Counted from the stretch's first letter, positions 16,995 to 25,738 are shown. The stretch is 64,000 nucleotides of DNA from RPQJ01 sp963712815 (GCA_963712815.1 CAVQJL010000009.1:62001-126000), one strand, 5' to 3'. Numbers and translations are program-made. The notes: generated by a model not told the origin, from the letters alone.

Positions 16995-17209
16995 TGAAGG
17001 CGAAGGAACTCAGGTCCAAGAGCGTGGGCGAGCTGCAGGAGGAACTCCTGAAGCTGCGCCGCGAACAGTTCAACCTGCGCATGGCGCAGGCCACGGGTCA
17101 GGCGACCAAGCCCGACCAGGCCGGCAAGGTGCGCCGCAACATCGCGCGTGTGAAGACCGTGCAGGGCGAACTGGCCCGTGCCGCGGTTGAAAGGGGTGCC
17201 CAGAAATGA
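16994..17209 (+). CDS. rpmC: 50S ribosomal protein L29
   Basis: L29 is a small helical protein near the tunnel exit, next to L23. The product is 71 residues, MKAKELRSKSVGELQEELLK, slightly longer than in E. coli (63). The start overlaps the rplP stop as TGATG, and the stop overlaps the rpsQ start as ATGA, so the three are probably translationally coupled. Confidence 0.97.
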   Translation: MKAKELRSKSVGELQEELLKLRREQFNLRMAQATGQATKPDQAGKVRRNIARVKTVQGELARAAVERGAQK

Positions 17210-17508
17210 GTCAGGTGATGAGCGAGCAGGCAGCCGTGGAAGCACCGACCGCCGAAGTCGTGAAGCGCACGGTGACCGGGCGGGTCGTCAGCAGCAAGAT
17301 GCAGAAGACGATCACCGTCTCCGTCGAGCGCCTCGTCAAGCACCCGAAGTACTCGAAGTACGTCCGGCGCACCACCAAGCTGCTCGCGCACGACGAGCAC
17401 GGCGAATGCCGCGAGGGTGACCTCGTCGACATCACCGAGTGCCGCCGGTTGTCGAGCCGCAAGGCCTGGCGCCTGGTGCGCGTCGTCAAGCGCGCCGAAC
17501 AGGCCTGA
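17206..17508 (+). CDS. rpsQ: 30S ribosomal protein S17
   Basis: S17 is a primary binder of the 5' domain of 16S rRNA. The product is 100 residues, against 84 in E. coli. The excess is an N-terminal segment of about 16 residues (MSQVMSEQAAVEAPTAEVVK) before the OB-fold core TVTGRVVSSKMQKTITV. The first ATG overlaps the rpmC stop; a second at 17218 would shorten the extension by four residues. Confidence 0.97.
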   Translation: MSQVMSEQAAVEAPTAEVVKRTVTGRVVSSKMQKTITVSVERLVKHPKYSKYVRRTTKLLAHDEHGECREGDLVDITECRRLSSRKAWRLVRVVKRAEQA

Positions 17509-17531
17509 GCCGGATCCGAAGGAGCGCTACG

Positions 17532-17900
17532 ATGATTCAGATGCGAACGATGCTGCAGGCCGCCGACAACAGTGGCGCCAAGAGCCTCATGTGCATCAAG
17601 GTGCTCGGCGGCTCGAAGCGCCGATACGCCACGGTCGGCGACGTGATCAAGGTGAGCGTCAAGGACGCGATCCCGCGCGGCAAGGTGAAGAAGGGCGAGG
17701 TTTACGACGCCGTCGTCGTGCGAACGGCCTTCGGCGTGCGCCGGCCGGACGGCTCGTTGATCCGCTTCGACGGCAATGCCGCCGTGCTGCTCACGAACAA
17801 GCTCGAGCCGATCGGCACCCGCATCTTTGGGCCCGTCACGCGCGAGCTGCGAACGGCGCAGTTCATGAAGATCATCTCGCTCGCGCCCGAAGTGCTCTGA
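17532..17900 (+). CDS. rplN: 50S ribosomal protein L14
   Basis: L14 forms intersubunit bridges and is the docking point of the silencing factor RsfS, whose gene is at 54480-55007. The 122-residue product starts MIQMRTMLQAADNSGAK, fixing the ATG at 17532, with GGAG upstream. It is the first gene of the spc group. I see no promoter in the 23-bp gap after rpsQ, so S10 and spc are likely one transcript here. Confidence 0.99.
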   Translation: MIQMRTMLQAADNSGAKSLMCIKVLGGSKRRYATVGDVIKVSVKDAIPRGKVKKGEVYDAVVVRTAFGVRRPDGSLIRFDGNAAVLLTNKLEPIGTRIFGPVTRELRTAQFMKIISLAPEVL

Positions 17901-17933
17901 GCACCGGTCGCAGCGAAGTTCGAGGAACGAGGC

Positions 17934-18251
17934 ATGAACAAGATCCGCAAGGGCGACGAGGTCGTCGTAATCACGGGCCGCGACAAGGGCCGGCGCGGCA
18001 CCGTCATCAAGGTGCTGCCGAACGAACGGCTGCTCGTCGAGAACGTCAACATGGTCAAGCGGCACACGCGCCCGAACCCGCAGCGCGGGATCCAGGGCGG
18101 CATCATCGAGAAGGAGGCTTCGCTCCACCGCTCGAACGTGATGCTGTGGAACCCCGTCGCGAAGCGGGGCGACCGCGTTGGCATCCGCGCACTGGCCGAC
18201 GGCCGGCTCGTGCGTTTCTTCAAGTCCAACGACGAAGTCGTGGACGCCTGA
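17934..18251 (+). CDS. rplX: 50S ribosomal protein L24
   Basis: L24 is an assembly initiator of the 50S subunit. The 105-residue product MNKIRKGDEVVVITGRDKG has the KOW-type motif and the family length (E. coli 104). GAGGAACG lies just upstream of the ATG. rplE follows after 20 bp. Confidence 0.98.
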   Translation: MNKIRKGDEVVVITGRDKGRRGTVIKVLPNERLLVENVNMVKRHTRPNPQRGIQGGIIEKEASLHRSNVMLWNPVAKRGDRVGIRALADGRLVRFFKSNDEVVDA

Positions 18252-18271
18252 TCGGGCGAGGGTTTCGGAAG

Positions 18272-18811
18272 ATGGCAAGACTCCAGAAAATGTACCGGGA
18301 CGCGATCGTTCCCGAGCTCATGAAGAGCCTCGGGTTCGCGAACCCGATGCAGGTCCCGAAGATCACCCGCATCACGGTCAACATGGGTGTGGGTGAGGCG
18401 GTCGCCGACAAGAAGGCGATGGACGGCGCGGTGGGCGACCTGACGGCGATCACTGGCCAGAAGCCGCTGGTCACCAAGTCGCGCATGTCGATCGCGTCCT
18501 TCAAGCTACGCGCCGGGGTGCCGGTGGGCGCCAAGGTCACGCTGCGAGGTGCGCGCATGTACGAGTTCCTCGACCGGCTGGTCAACGTGGCCATGCCGCG
18601 CATCCGCGACTTCCGCGGCGTGTCGGCGCGCTCCTTCGACGGGCGCGGCAACTACAGTTTCGGCGTCAAGGAACAGATCATCTTTCCCGAGATTGCCTAC
18701 GACAAGATCGACGCGATCCGCGGCATGGACATCACGATCACCACCACGGCACGAGACGACCGCGAAGGCCGGGCGTTGCTCGATTCCTTCAACTTCCCGT
18801 TCCGCAAGTAA
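18272..18811 (+). CDS. rplE: 50S ribosomal protein L5
   Basis: L5 binds 5S rRNA in the central protuberance. The 179-residue product is the same length as in E. coli and starts MARLQKMYRDAIVPELM, fixing the ATG at 18272. The conserved NMGVGEA and SFGVKEQIIFPEI segments are present. In E. coli the S8 repressor site overlaps the start of this gene. I could not confirm that structure here. Confidence 0.98.
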   Translation: MARLQKMYRDAIVPELMKSLGFANPMQVPKITRITVNMGVGEAVADKKAMDGAVGDLTAITGQKPLVTKSRMSIASFKLRAGVPVGAKVTLRGARMYEFLDRLVNVAMPRIRDFRGVSARSFDGRGNYSFGVKEQIIFPEIAYDKIDAIRGMDITITTTARDDREGRALLDSFNFPFRK

Positions 18812-18821
18812 GGACTGGCAA

Positions 18822-19127
18822 ATGGCGAAGACCAGCATGATCGAGCGAGAGACGCGCCGCGAGAAGCTCGTGAAGCGCTACGCGGTGAAGCGCGCGGCGC
18901 TCAAGGAGACCATCCGCAGCCCCAAGTCCACGGACGAGGAGCGCGAGGAGGCCCTGCGCAAGATGCAGTCGCTGCCGCGCGACTCATCCGCCTCGCGGAT
19001 GCGCAATCGTTGCGCGATAACCGGCCGCCCCCGCGGCGTGTACCGGAAGTTCGGCCTGGGCCGCACCAAGCTGCGGGAGGCCACGATGCGTGGCGACGTC
19101 CCCGGCCTGCGCAAGGCCAGCTGGTAA
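18822..19127 (+). CDS. rpsN: 30S ribosomal protein S14
   Basis: S14 is a late-assembly protein of the 30S head. The 101-residue product MAKTSMIERETRREKLV is the long, zinc-free form: the region that holds CxxC pairs in zinc-binding paralogues reads RMRNRCAITGRPRGVYRKFG with a single cysteine. It lies between rplE and rpsH in the usual order. Confidence 0.98.
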   Translation: MAKTSMIERETRREKLVKRYAVKRAALKETIRSPKSTDEEREEALRKMQSLPRDSSASRMRNRCAITGRPRGVYRKFGLGRTKLREATMRGDVPGLRKASW

Positions 19128-19148
19128 GGCCGGGTAACGGAGCAAGAC

Positions 19149-19544
19149 ATGAGCATGACGGATCCCATCGCGGACTTCCTCACCCGCATCCGCAACGGGC
19201 AGCGCTCCGGCAAGACCGAGGTCAGCATGCCTGGCTCGCGGATCAAGCTGGCGCTCGCAAAGGTGCTGAAGGACGAGGGCTACATCGACGACTTCGGCGT
19301 CGCGAGCGAGGGCGAGAAGGCCACGCTGACGGTGCGCCTCAAGTACTACCAGGGTCGCCCGGTGATCGATCGCCTGGAGCGGGTCAGCCGCCCCGGCCTG
19401 CGAATCTACAAGGCGAAGGACGAGCTGCCGCGCATCCTCGGCGGCATGGGCGTCGCCATCATCTCGACCTCGCGCGGCGTGATGACGGACCGCGAGGCGC
19501 GGGCCGCCGGCCACGGCGGTGAAGTCCTCTGCATCGTGTCCTGA
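19149..19544 (+). CDS. rpsH: 30S ribosomal protein S8
   Basis: S8 organises the central domain of 16S rRNA and in E. coli represses the spc operon. The 131-residue product MSMTDPIADFLTRIRNG has the family length (130). The C-terminal signature ISTSRGVMTDREAR is present and the protein ends GEVLCIVS. Confidence 0.98.
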   Translation: MSMTDPIADFLTRIRNGQRSGKTEVSMPGSRIKLALAKVLKDEGYIDDFGVASEGEKATLTVRLKYYQGRPVIDRLERVSRPGLRIYKAKDELPRILGGMGVAIISTSRGVMTDREARAAGHGGEVLCIVS

Positions 19545-19572
19545 CGAACGGCGCTAGACGCAGGATAGAACC

Positions 19573-20106
19573 ATGTCACGAGTTGCAAAGAATCCGGTCC
19601 CGCTGCCGAAGGGCGTGACCGCCACCGTCGACGGGGAGACCGTCACCGTGAAGGGCGCCAAGGGCTCGCTGAGCCTGCCGGTGCGCCGCGGGCTCTCCCT
19701 CGTGCAGGAAGGACAGACCGTGCGCGTCGAGGTCGCCGAGCGGAATAAGGAGTCGCTGATGCACGCCGGTTCGCTCCGCGCGCACCTCGCGAACCTCGTG
19801 CACGGTGTGTCGCACGGCTACGAGAAGAAGCTCGAGCTCGTGGGGGTCGGGTACCGTGCGGCGGCGCAGGGTCGCAACCTCAACCTCACGCTCGGCTTCT
19901 CGCACCCGGTGGTCTACGAGGCCCCGGACGGCGTGACCATCGAGACGCCCTCGCAGACCGAGGTCTTGATCAAGGGCGCGAACAAGCAGCAGGTGGGCCA
20001 GGTGGCCGCGGAAATCCGCGCCTACCGTGCCCCGGAGCCCTACAAGGGCAAGGGTGTTCGTTATTCCGGTGAGCGTATCGAGCTCAAGGAAACGAAGAAA
20101 AAGTAA
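19573..20106 (+). CDS. rplF: 50S ribosomal protein L6
   Basis: L6 lies near the sarcin-ricin loop and the factor-binding site. The 177-residue product matches the family, beginning MSRVAKNPVPLPKGV and ending with the signature PEPYKGKGVRYSGE. It lies 28 bp after rpsH, and rplR follows after 9 bp. Confidence 0.98.
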   Translation: MSRVAKNPVPLPKGVTATVDGETVTVKGAKGSLSLPVRRGLSLVQEGQTVRVEVAERNKESLMHAGSLRAHLANLVHGVSHGYEKKLELVGVGYRAAAQGRNLNLTLGFSHPVVYEAPDGVTIETPSQTEVLIKGANKQQVGQVAAEIRAYRAPEPYKGKGVRYSGERIELKETKKK

Positions 20107-20115
20107 GGGTGCCGC

Positions 20116-20466
20116 ATGGAAAAGAAGGTCAGCCGCCAGAAGCGGGCCCGCCGTGGCCGCGCCAAGATCCAGGAGCTAAAGGTGATGCGTCTGAGCGTCC
20201 ACCGGACGCCCCGGCACATCTACGCGCAGGTCTTCGACGACGCGTCGCGGGTCGTGGCCGCGGCCTCGACGCTGCAGAAGGACGTCGCAGAGGGACTGAA
20301 GGGCACCGGCAACGTCGATGCGGCGCGCGCGGTCGGCCGGGCGATCGCCGAGCGGGCGAAGGCCAAGGGCGTCACGCAGGTGGCGTTCGACCGGTCCGGC
20401 TTCAAGTATCACGGTCGGGTCAAGGCGCTGGCCGATGCGGCCCGCGAGCACGGACTCGAGTTCTGA
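20116..20466 (+). CDS. rplR: 50S ribosomal protein L18
   Basis: L18 binds 5S rRNA together with L5. The 116-residue product (E. coli 117) starts MEKKVSRQKRARRGRAK, and the conserved FDRSGFKYHGRVKALADAAR segment lies at the C-terminus. The basic N-terminal tail is typical. Confidence 0.98.
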   Translation: MEKKVSRQKRARRGRAKIQELKVMRLSVHRTPRHIYAQVFDDASRVVAAASTLQKDVAEGLKGTGNVDAARAVGRAIAERAKAKGVTQVAFDRSGFKYHGRVKALADAAREHGLEF

Positions 20467-20498
20467 GCGCGGTGCTCGGGCGAATCTGAGGAGCAGCA

Positions 20499-21005
20499 AT
20501 GGCGAGAGTTGAAAGAGCCCCGGCCGGCGACGAGTTCATCGAGAAGCTCGTGACGGTCAACCGCGTGGCGAAGGTCGTCAAGGGCGGCCGGCAGTTCGGC
20601 TTCACCGCGCTCACGGTGGTCGGCGACGGCAACGGCCGTGTCGGCTTCGGGTACGGCAAGGCGCGCGAGGTGCCGGTCGCGATCCAGAAGGCGATGCAGC
20701 AGGCGCGCAAGAACCTCGTGAACGTCAGCCTCCGCAACGCCACGCTGCACTATGCGGTGACCGGCAAGCACGGCACCTCCCGGGTTTACATGCAGCCCGC
20801 GGCGGACGGCACGGGCGTGATCGCAGGCGGCAGCATGCGCGCAGTCTTCGAATGCGCGGGCGTGCGCAACGTGCTGGCCAAGAGCTACGGATCGCGCAAC
20901 CCGATTAACGTGGTGCGCGCGACCATGGACGCGTTGACCCGCGTGCCGCCGCCCGACCACATCGCGGCCAAGCGCGGCAAGACCGTCGCCGAGATCGTGG
21001 GTTGA
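20499..21005 (+). CDS. rpsE: 30S ribosomal protein S5
   Basis: S5 takes part in mRNA unwinding at the entry tunnel and in decoding accuracy. The 168-residue product contains the dsRBD-like segment VVKGGRQFGFTALTVVGDG and the GFGYGKAREVP loop. GAGGAG precedes the ATG. I see no spectinomycin-type deletion in the loop VNRVAKVVKGG. Confidence 0.98.
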   Translation: MARVERAPAGDEFIEKLVTVNRVAKVVKGGRQFGFTALTVVGDGNGRVGFGYGKAREVPVAIQKAMQQARKNLVNVSLRNATLHYAVTGKHGTSRVYMQPAADGTGVIAGGSMRAVFECAGVRNVLAKSYGSRNPINVVRATMDALTRVPPPDHIAAKRGKTVAEIVG

Positions 21006-21010
21006 CCGCC

Positions 21011-21211
21011 ATGGCGAAGCAGACCGGAGAGACGAAGGGCGTCCGGGTCACGCTGGTGAAGAGCGTGTACGGGCAGTTGCGCCGGCACCGTGCGACCGCG
21101 AGCGGGCTCGGCCTGCGGCGGATCAACCAGACCGTCGTCGTGGCGGACACTCCGGAGAACCGCGGCATGATCAATGCATCGCGGCATTTGTTCCGGGTCG
21201 AGGAGACCTGA
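21011..21211 (+). CDS. rpmD: 50S ribosomal protein L30
   Basis: L30 is a small 50S protein. The 66-residue product MAKQTGETKGVRVTLVKSVYG is seven residues longer than in E. coli at the N-terminus. An in-frame TTG at 21002 overlaps the rpsE region, but the ATG at 21011 gives the normal form. rplO begins 7 bp after the stop. Confidence 0.97.
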   Translation: MAKQTGETKGVRVTLVKSVYGQLRRHRATASGLGLRRINQTVVVADTPENRGMINASRHLFRVEET

Positions 21212-21218
21212 GGTCACC

Positions 21219-21656
21219 ATGAAGCTCAATTCCATTTCACCGGCGCCGGGCTCCAAGAAGCCGCGCCTGCGCGTCGGACGCGGCGCCTCGGCCGGCCAGG
21301 GCAAGACCTGCGGCCGCGGCGTCAAGGGCCAGCGGGCACGCAAGGGCGGCTATCACAAGGTCGGCTTCGAGGGCGGCCAGATGCCGCTGCAGCGCCGCTT
21401 GCCCAAGTTCGGCTTCCGTTCGGCCAGTGCGCCGCGCGTGGCCGAGGTGCGCCTCAACGAGCTCGCGCTGGTCGAGGGCGGTGCCGTGGACCTGGCGTCG
21501 CTGAAGAAGGCGGGCGTGGTGCCGGCGAACGCGCTGCGCGCCAAAATCGTCCTGTCGGGCGAGATCAAGGTCGCTGTCACCGTCAGCGGCGTCGGCGTGA
21601 CCAAGGGCGCTCGCGCGGCGATCGAGTCCGCCGGCGGCAAGGTCGAGACGGCCTGA
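21219..21656 (+). CDS. rplO: 50S ribosomal protein L15
   Basis: L15 is a late-assembly 50S protein with a long basic, glycine-rich N-terminal tail. The 145-residue product starts MKLNSISPAPGSKKPRLRVG, fixing the ATG at 21219, and includes GFEGGQMPLQRRLPKFGF. It precedes secY by 22 bp, as in nearly all bacteria. Confidence 0.98.
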   Translation: MKLNSISPAPGSKKPRLRVGRGASAGQGKTCGRGVKGQRARKGGYHKVGFEGGQMPLQRRLPKFGFRSASAPRVAEVRLNELALVEGGAVDLASLKKAGVVPANALRAKIVLSGEIKVAVTVSGVGVTKGARAAIESAGGKVETA

Positions 21657-21678
21657 GCGCCGTACACGGGGACCCGGA

Positions 21679-23022
21679 GTGGCAAATCCGCTTTCATCCA
21701 GCCCGATGGCCGCCTTTGGCGAGGTCGGGCGGCTCACCGAGCTCAGGAAGCGATTCCTGTTCCTGCTCGGCGGGTTGATCGTCTATCGAATCGGCACGTT
21801 CATCCCCGTGCCGGGCATCGACCCGGTCGCGCTCGCCAGCTTCTTCCAGGAGCAGCAGGGCACGATCCTGAGCATGTTCAACATGTTCTCGGGCGGCGCG
21901 CTGGAGCGCCTGTCCATCCTGGCGCTCGGCGTCATGCCGTACATCTCCGCCTCGATCATCGTGCAGATGATGGCCGTCGTGGTGCCCCAGCTGCAGGCGC
22001 TGCGCAAGGAGGGCGAGGCGGGTCGCCGCAAGCTCACGCAGTACACCCGTTATGGCACCGTCGGCCTCGCCGCGTTCCAGGGTGCGGGCGCCGCCGTCGC
22101 ATTCCAGAACCAGGGCGTGGTGATCGCCCCCGGCCCCCAGTTCGTGTTCCTGGCGACCATGACCCTCACGGCCGGGACGATGTTCCTGATGTGGCTCGGC
22201 GAGCAGATCACCGAACGGGGTCTCGGCAACGGCATCTCGATGATCATCCTTGCAGGGATCATCTCGGGTCTGCCGGCCGCAATCGGCGGGACGCTCGAAC
22301 TCGTGCGCAATGGCGAGGTGAATCCTGCGCTCGCACTGATCCTGGTACTTATGGTCGCCGGCGTCACGGCGTTCGTCGTGTTCGTGGAGCGCGCCCAGAG
22401 GCGCATCCCGGTGAATTATGCGAAGCGGCAGCAGGGACGACGCGTGTTCGCCGGCACGGCCACGCACCTGCCGTTCAAGCTCAACATGTCGGGCGTGATC
22501 CCGCCGATCTTCGCCTCGAGCCTGCTGCTGTTTCCGGCGACGATCGCCAACTGGTTCGGGACCTCCGAGAATTTCGGCTGGCTGCAGAACGTGGCGGCGA
22601 GCCTCGGCATCGGCCAGCCGGTGCACATGGTGCTGTACTCGGCCCTGATCATCTTCTTCTGCTTCTTCTACACCGCCCTCGTGTTCAACTCGCGCGAGAC
22701 GGCCGAGAACCTGAAGAAGTCCGGGGCCTTCATCCCCGGCATCCGCCCGGGCCAGCAGACCGCGGAGTACATCGACAAGGTCCTGACGCGGCTAACGGTG
22801 TGGGGCGCGCTGTACGTTGCCGGCGTGTGCCTCCTGCCCGAGATACTCATTTCCCAGTTCCGAGTGCCGTTCTACTTCGGCGGCACGTCGCTGCTGATCA
22901 TCGTGGTGGTGATCATGGACTTCATGGCCCAGCTGCAGGCGCACCTGATGTCGCACCAGTACGAGGGCCTGATGAAGAAGGCCAACCTGCGCGGCTACGG
23001 CCGCCCCGGGCAGCTGCGCTGA
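21679..23022 (+). CDS. secY: Protein translocase subunit SecY
   Basis: SecY is the channel subunit of the SecYEG translocon in the inner membrane. The 447-residue protein (E. coli 443) starts with GTG and has ten hydrophobic segments. Family marks are PGIDPVALASFF after the first segment, NMFSGGALERLSILALGVMPYISASI around the plug and segment 2, and GLGNGISMIILAGI. The cytoplasmic loop ending FIPGIRPGQQTAEYI, which contacts SecA and the ribosome, is conserved. It lies in the spc operon between rplO and rpmJ. Confidence 0.99.
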   Translation: MANPLSSSPMAAFGEVGRLTELRKRFLFLLGGLIVYRIGTFIPVPGIDPVALASFFQEQQGTILSMFNMFSGGALERLSILALGVMPYISASIIVQMMAVVVPQLQALRKEGEAGRRKLTQYTRYGTVGLAAFQGAGAAVAFQNQGVVIAPGPQFVFLATMTLTAGTMFLMWLGEQITERGLGNGISMIILAGIISGLPAAIGGTLELVRNGEVNPALALILVLMVAGVTAFVVFVERAQRRIPVNYAKRQQGRRVFAGTATHLPFKLNMSGVIPPIFASSLLLFPATIANWFGTSENFGWLQNVAASLGIGQPVHMVLYSALIIFFCFFYTALVFNSRETAENLKKSGAFIPGIRPGQQTAEYIDKVLTRLTVWGALYVAGVCLLPEILISQFRVPFYFGGTSLLIIVVVIMDFMAQLQAHLMSHQYEGLMKKANLRGYGRPGQLR

Positions 23023-23055
23023 GCGCGGCCGAGCCCCTGTCGGAGAGACTGAACC

Positions 23056-23172
23056 ATGAAAGTACGACCCTCGGTGAAGCGGATCTGCAAGAACTGCAAG
23101 GTGGTGCGCCGTCGCGGCGTGGTCTACGTGATCTGCAGCAGCGACAAGCGCCACAAGCAGCGGCAGGGCTGA
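23056..23172 (+). CDS. rpmJ: 50S ribosomal protein L36
   Basis: L36 is the smallest 50S protein. The 38-residue product reads MKVRPSVKRICKNCKVVRRR then GVVYVICSSDKRHKQRQG. C11, C14, C27 and H33 form the CCCH zinc site, so this is the zinc-binding form. It is the last gene of the spc group, and a promoter for the alpha group starts 15 bp later. Confidence 0.98.
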   Translation: MKVRPSVKRICKNCKVVRRRGVVYVICSSDKRHKQRQG

Positions 23173-23186
23173 TTGCCCGATCCGCG

Positions 23187-23215
23187 TTGAGTAGGCAAGT
23201 CATTTAAGTTATTAT
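23187..23215 (+). promoter_or_regulatory. sigma70-type promoter of the alpha operon
   Basis: The -35 TTGAGT (23187-23192) and -10 TATTAT (23210-23215) are 17 bp apart within a locally AT-rich stretch between rpmJ and rpsM. The start is expected near 23222, giving a short leader of about 27 nt, too short for an E. coli-like S4-binding pseudoknot. Confidence 0.6.
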
Positions 23216-23248
23216 TGCGGGCTTTTCGCGCCCCGGAGTGAGCCTCAC

Positions 23249-23629
23249 ATGGCCCGTATCGCCGGCATCAACATCCCGATGAACAAGCACGTGTGGGTGG
23301 GACTCACGTCCATCTACGGCGTGGGCCGCACCCAGGCGCTCAAGGCCTGCGACGGCGCGGGCGTCAAGCCCGAAACCAAGGTCAAGGACCTGACCGAGCC
23401 CGAGGTCGCCGCGCTGCGCGCGCAGATCGCGCGGCTCGCGGTCGAGGGTGACCTGCGCCGCGAGGTGTCGATGAACATCAAGCGGCTCATGGACCTCGGC
23501 TGCTACCGGGGCATCCGCCACCGCAAGGGGCTCCCCATGCGGGGGCAGCGCACGCGCACCAATGCGCGCACGCGAAAGGGACCGCGCAAGGCCGCGGTGA
23601 AGCTGAACGCACCTCCGGGCAAGGCCTGA
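23249..23629 (+). CDS. rpsM: 30S ribosomal protein S13
   Basis: S13 lies in the 30S head and contacts P-site tRNA and the 50S subunit. The 126-residue product (E. coli 118) starts MARIAGINIPMNKHVWVGL and has the basic block RGQRTRTNARTRKGPRK near the C-terminus. The extra residues are a short C-terminal tail. It opens the alpha group. Confidence 0.98.
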   Translation: MARIAGINIPMNKHVWVGLTSIYGVGRTQALKACDGAGVKPETKVKDLTEPEVAALRAQIARLAVEGDLRREVSMNIKRLMDLGCYRGIRHRKGLPMRGQRTRTNARTRKGPRKAAVKLNAPPGKA

Positions 23630-23663
23630 CCGGCCCGCGCCCACTGACGGAGTCTGATCTCTC

Positions 23664-24071
23664 ATGGCTGACGACAAGAAGCAGTCCTCTAGCGCCGGCA
23701 AGCCGCGCAAGCGCGCCCGTCGCGTGGTGTCCGACGCCATTGCGCACGTGCATGCGTCGTTCAACAACACGATCATCACGATCACCGACCGGCAAGGCAA
23801 TACGCTGTCCTGGGCGACCTCCGGCGGCTGCGGATTCCGCGGCTCGCGCAAGAGCACGCCGTTCGCCGCGCAGGTCGCGGCCGAGAAGGCCGGCGTCGCA
23901 GCGCAGGAGTATGGCGTGAAGAACGTCGAGGTCCGCGTGTGCGGTCCGGGCCCCGGCCGCGAGTCGGCCGTCCGCGCGCTCAACGCCGCGGGCCTGAAGG
24001 TCACCAGCATCGAGGACGTGACGCCGATCCCGCACAACGGCTGCCGTCCGCCGAAGAAGCGCCGCGTCTGA
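23664..24071 (+). CDS. rpsK: 30S ribosomal protein S11
   Basis: S11 lies in the 30S platform at the mRNA exit. The 135-residue product (E. coli 129) carries the core HVHASFNNTIITITDRQGN and the C-terminal VTPIPHNGCRPPKKRRV. The N-terminal tail is basic and slightly longer than in E. coli. Confidence 0.98.
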   Translation: MADDKKQSSSAGKPRKRARRVVSDAIAHVHASFNNTIITITDRQGNTLSWATSGGCGFRGSRKSTPFAAQVAAEKAGVAAQEYGVKNVEVRVCGPGPGRESAVRALNAAGLKVTSIEDVTPIPHNGCRPPKKRRV

Positions 24072-24090
24072 GCGCGCGAGGAATATCGTC

Positions 24091-24714
24091 ATGGCCAGAT
24101 ATCTCGGACCGACGTGCAAGCTCTCCCGACGCGAGGGCACCGATCTCTTCCTCAAGAGCGGCGTGAAGCCCCTCGAGTCGAAGTGCAAGCTCGAAGTGCC
24201 GCCGGGCGGCATCAAGGGCGAGCGCCGCTCGCGCGTGTCGGACTACGGCCTGCAGCTGCGCGAGAAGCAGAAGCTGCGCCGCATGTACGGCGTGCTGGAG
24301 CGGCAGTTCCACGGCTACTACCAGCAGGCCGCGAGCCGGCCCGGTGCCACCGGCGAGACGCTGCTGCAGCTGCTCGAGGGCCGGCTCGACAACGTCGTCT
24401 ACCGCATGGGTTTCGCGGCCACGCGCAGCGAGGCGCGCCAGCTGGTGAGCCACCGCGGCGTCAACGTGAACGGCGCCGTCGTGAACGTGCCTTCCTACCA
24501 GTGCGGCGCGGGCGACGTCATCGTGCTGCGCGAGAAGGCGCAGAAGCAGGCTCGCGTGCAGGCGGCCCTCCAGATCCGTGGCCAGGTCGGTTTCCCCGAC
24601 TGGGTCGAAGTCGACGAGAAGAAGTTCTCCGGCGTCCTGAAGGCCCTGCCCGAGCGCGGGGAGATCCTGCCGGACATCAACGAGAGCCTCGTCGTCGAGT
24701 TGTACTCCAAGTAA
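24091..24714 (+). CDS. rpsD: 30S ribosomal protein S4
   Basis: S4 initiates 30S assembly, helps unwind mRNA at the entry site and in E. coli represses the alpha operon. The 207-residue product (E. coli 206) starts MARYLGPTCKLSRREGTDL. The S4 domain (SEARQLVSHRGVNVNGAVVN) lies at about residues 110-145. rpoA follows after 19 bp. Confidence 0.98.
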   Translation: MARYLGPTCKLSRREGTDLFLKSGVKPLESKCKLEVPPGGIKGERRSRVSDYGLQLREKQKLRRMYGVLERQFHGYYQQAASRPGATGETLLQLLEGRLDNVVYRMGFAATRSEARQLVSHRGVNVNGAVVNVPSYQCGAGDVIVLREKAQKQARVQAALQIRGQVGFPDWVEVDEKKFSGVLKALPERGEILPDINESLVVELYSK

Positions 24715-24733
24715 CCAACGAAGGGTGGCTTCA

Positions 24734-25738
24734 ATGCAGTCAGCCATTGCCGAGTTCCTCCGCCCTCGTATCGTCAAGGTGACGCCGACGGCGCCCCGCC
24801 ACGCCCGCGTGGTGATCGAGCCGTTCGAGCGTGGCTTCGGCCACACGCTGGGCAATGCGCTGCGACGCGTGCTGCTCTCCTCGATGCCCGGTTCCGCGAT
24901 CACCGAGGCGGAGATCGAGGGTGTGCTCCACGAGTACACCAGCATCGAAGGGGTACAGGAGGACGTCGTCGAAATCCTCCTCAACCTCAAGCAGGTGGCG
25001 ATCCGCCTGCACGCCCGCGAGATGTCCGAGCTTCGCCTGTCGAAGAAGGGCCCCGGCCCGGTCCGCGCTGGCGACATCCAGAGCGACCACGACGTCGAGA
25101 TCGTCAATCCGGAACTCGTCATCGCCAACCTCACGAAGGCCGGCGAGCTCGTGATGACACTCAAGGTCGAGCGCGGACGCGGCTATCGCCCGGCGGGCCA
25201 GCGGCTGGCGTTCGAGGAGTCGACGCGCCCCATCGGACGGCTGCTGCTGGACGCCTCGTTCAGCCCGATCCGCAAGGTTACCTACAACGTCGAGGCCGCG
25301 CGCGTCGAGCAGCGCACCGACCTCGACAAGCTGATCATCGATATCGAGACCAACGGCACGATCGACCCCGAGGAGGCGATCCGCCGCGCAGGCTCGATCC
25401 TCAAGGACCAGCTGTCCGTGTTCGTGGACCTGCAGGGCCAGGACGAGGACAAGAGCAAGCCGAGCGAGCACCACTTCGATCCGCTGCTGCTTCGCCCGGT
25501 GGACGAGCTCGAGCTCACGGTGCGCAGCGCGAACTGCCTCAAGGCCGAGAACATCCACTACATCGGCGACCTCGTGCAGAAGACCGAGGTGGAGCTGCTG
25601 CGCACGCCGAATCTCGGCAAGAAGTCGCTTACCGAGATCAAGGAAGTGCTCGAGAGCCACGGGCTGATGCTCGGCATGCGGCTCGACAACTGGCCGCCGA
25701 CTGGCCTGAAGCGCGACGAGGACCGGGACGTCATCTGA
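24734..25738 (+). CDS. rpoA: RNA polymerase alpha subunit
   Basis: Alpha dimerises to start polymerase assembly, and its C-terminal domain binds UP elements and activators. The product is 334 residues (E. coli 329), starting MQSAIAEFLRPRIV. An in-frame GTG 9 bp upstream is less likely. The N-terminal domain has ERGFGHTLGNALRRVLLSSM. The C-terminal domain has ELTVRSANCLKAENIHYIGD, which keeps the DNA-binding arginine equivalent to R265. A charged linker separates the two. Confidence 0.99.
   Translation: MQSAIAEFLRPRIVKVTPTAPRHARVVIEPFERGFGHTLGNALRRVLLSSMPGSAITEAEIEGVLHEYTSIEGVQEDVVEILLNLKQVAIRLHAREMSELRLSKKGPGPVRAGDIQSDHDVEIVNPELVIANLTKAGELVMTLKVERGRGYRPAGQRLAFEESTRPIGRLLLDASFSPIRKVTYNVEAARVEQRTDLDKLIIDIETNGTIDPEEAIRRAGSILKDQLSVFVDLQGQDEDKSKPSEHHFDPLLLRPVDELELTVRSANCLKAENIHYIGDLVQKTEVELLRTPNLGKKSLTEIKEVLESHGLMLGMRLDNWPPTGLKRDEDRDVI

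Noticed and set aside
18961..19060. Zinc-type S14 paralogue or loss of zinc site in rpsN
   Set aside because: The 101-residue form without CxxC pairs is the ordinary zinc-free S14, so nothing is missing.
23173..23248. S4-binding pseudoknot upstream of rpsM, as in E. coli
   Set aside because: The leader from the visible promoter would be only about 27 nt, and I find no nested pairing of that form.
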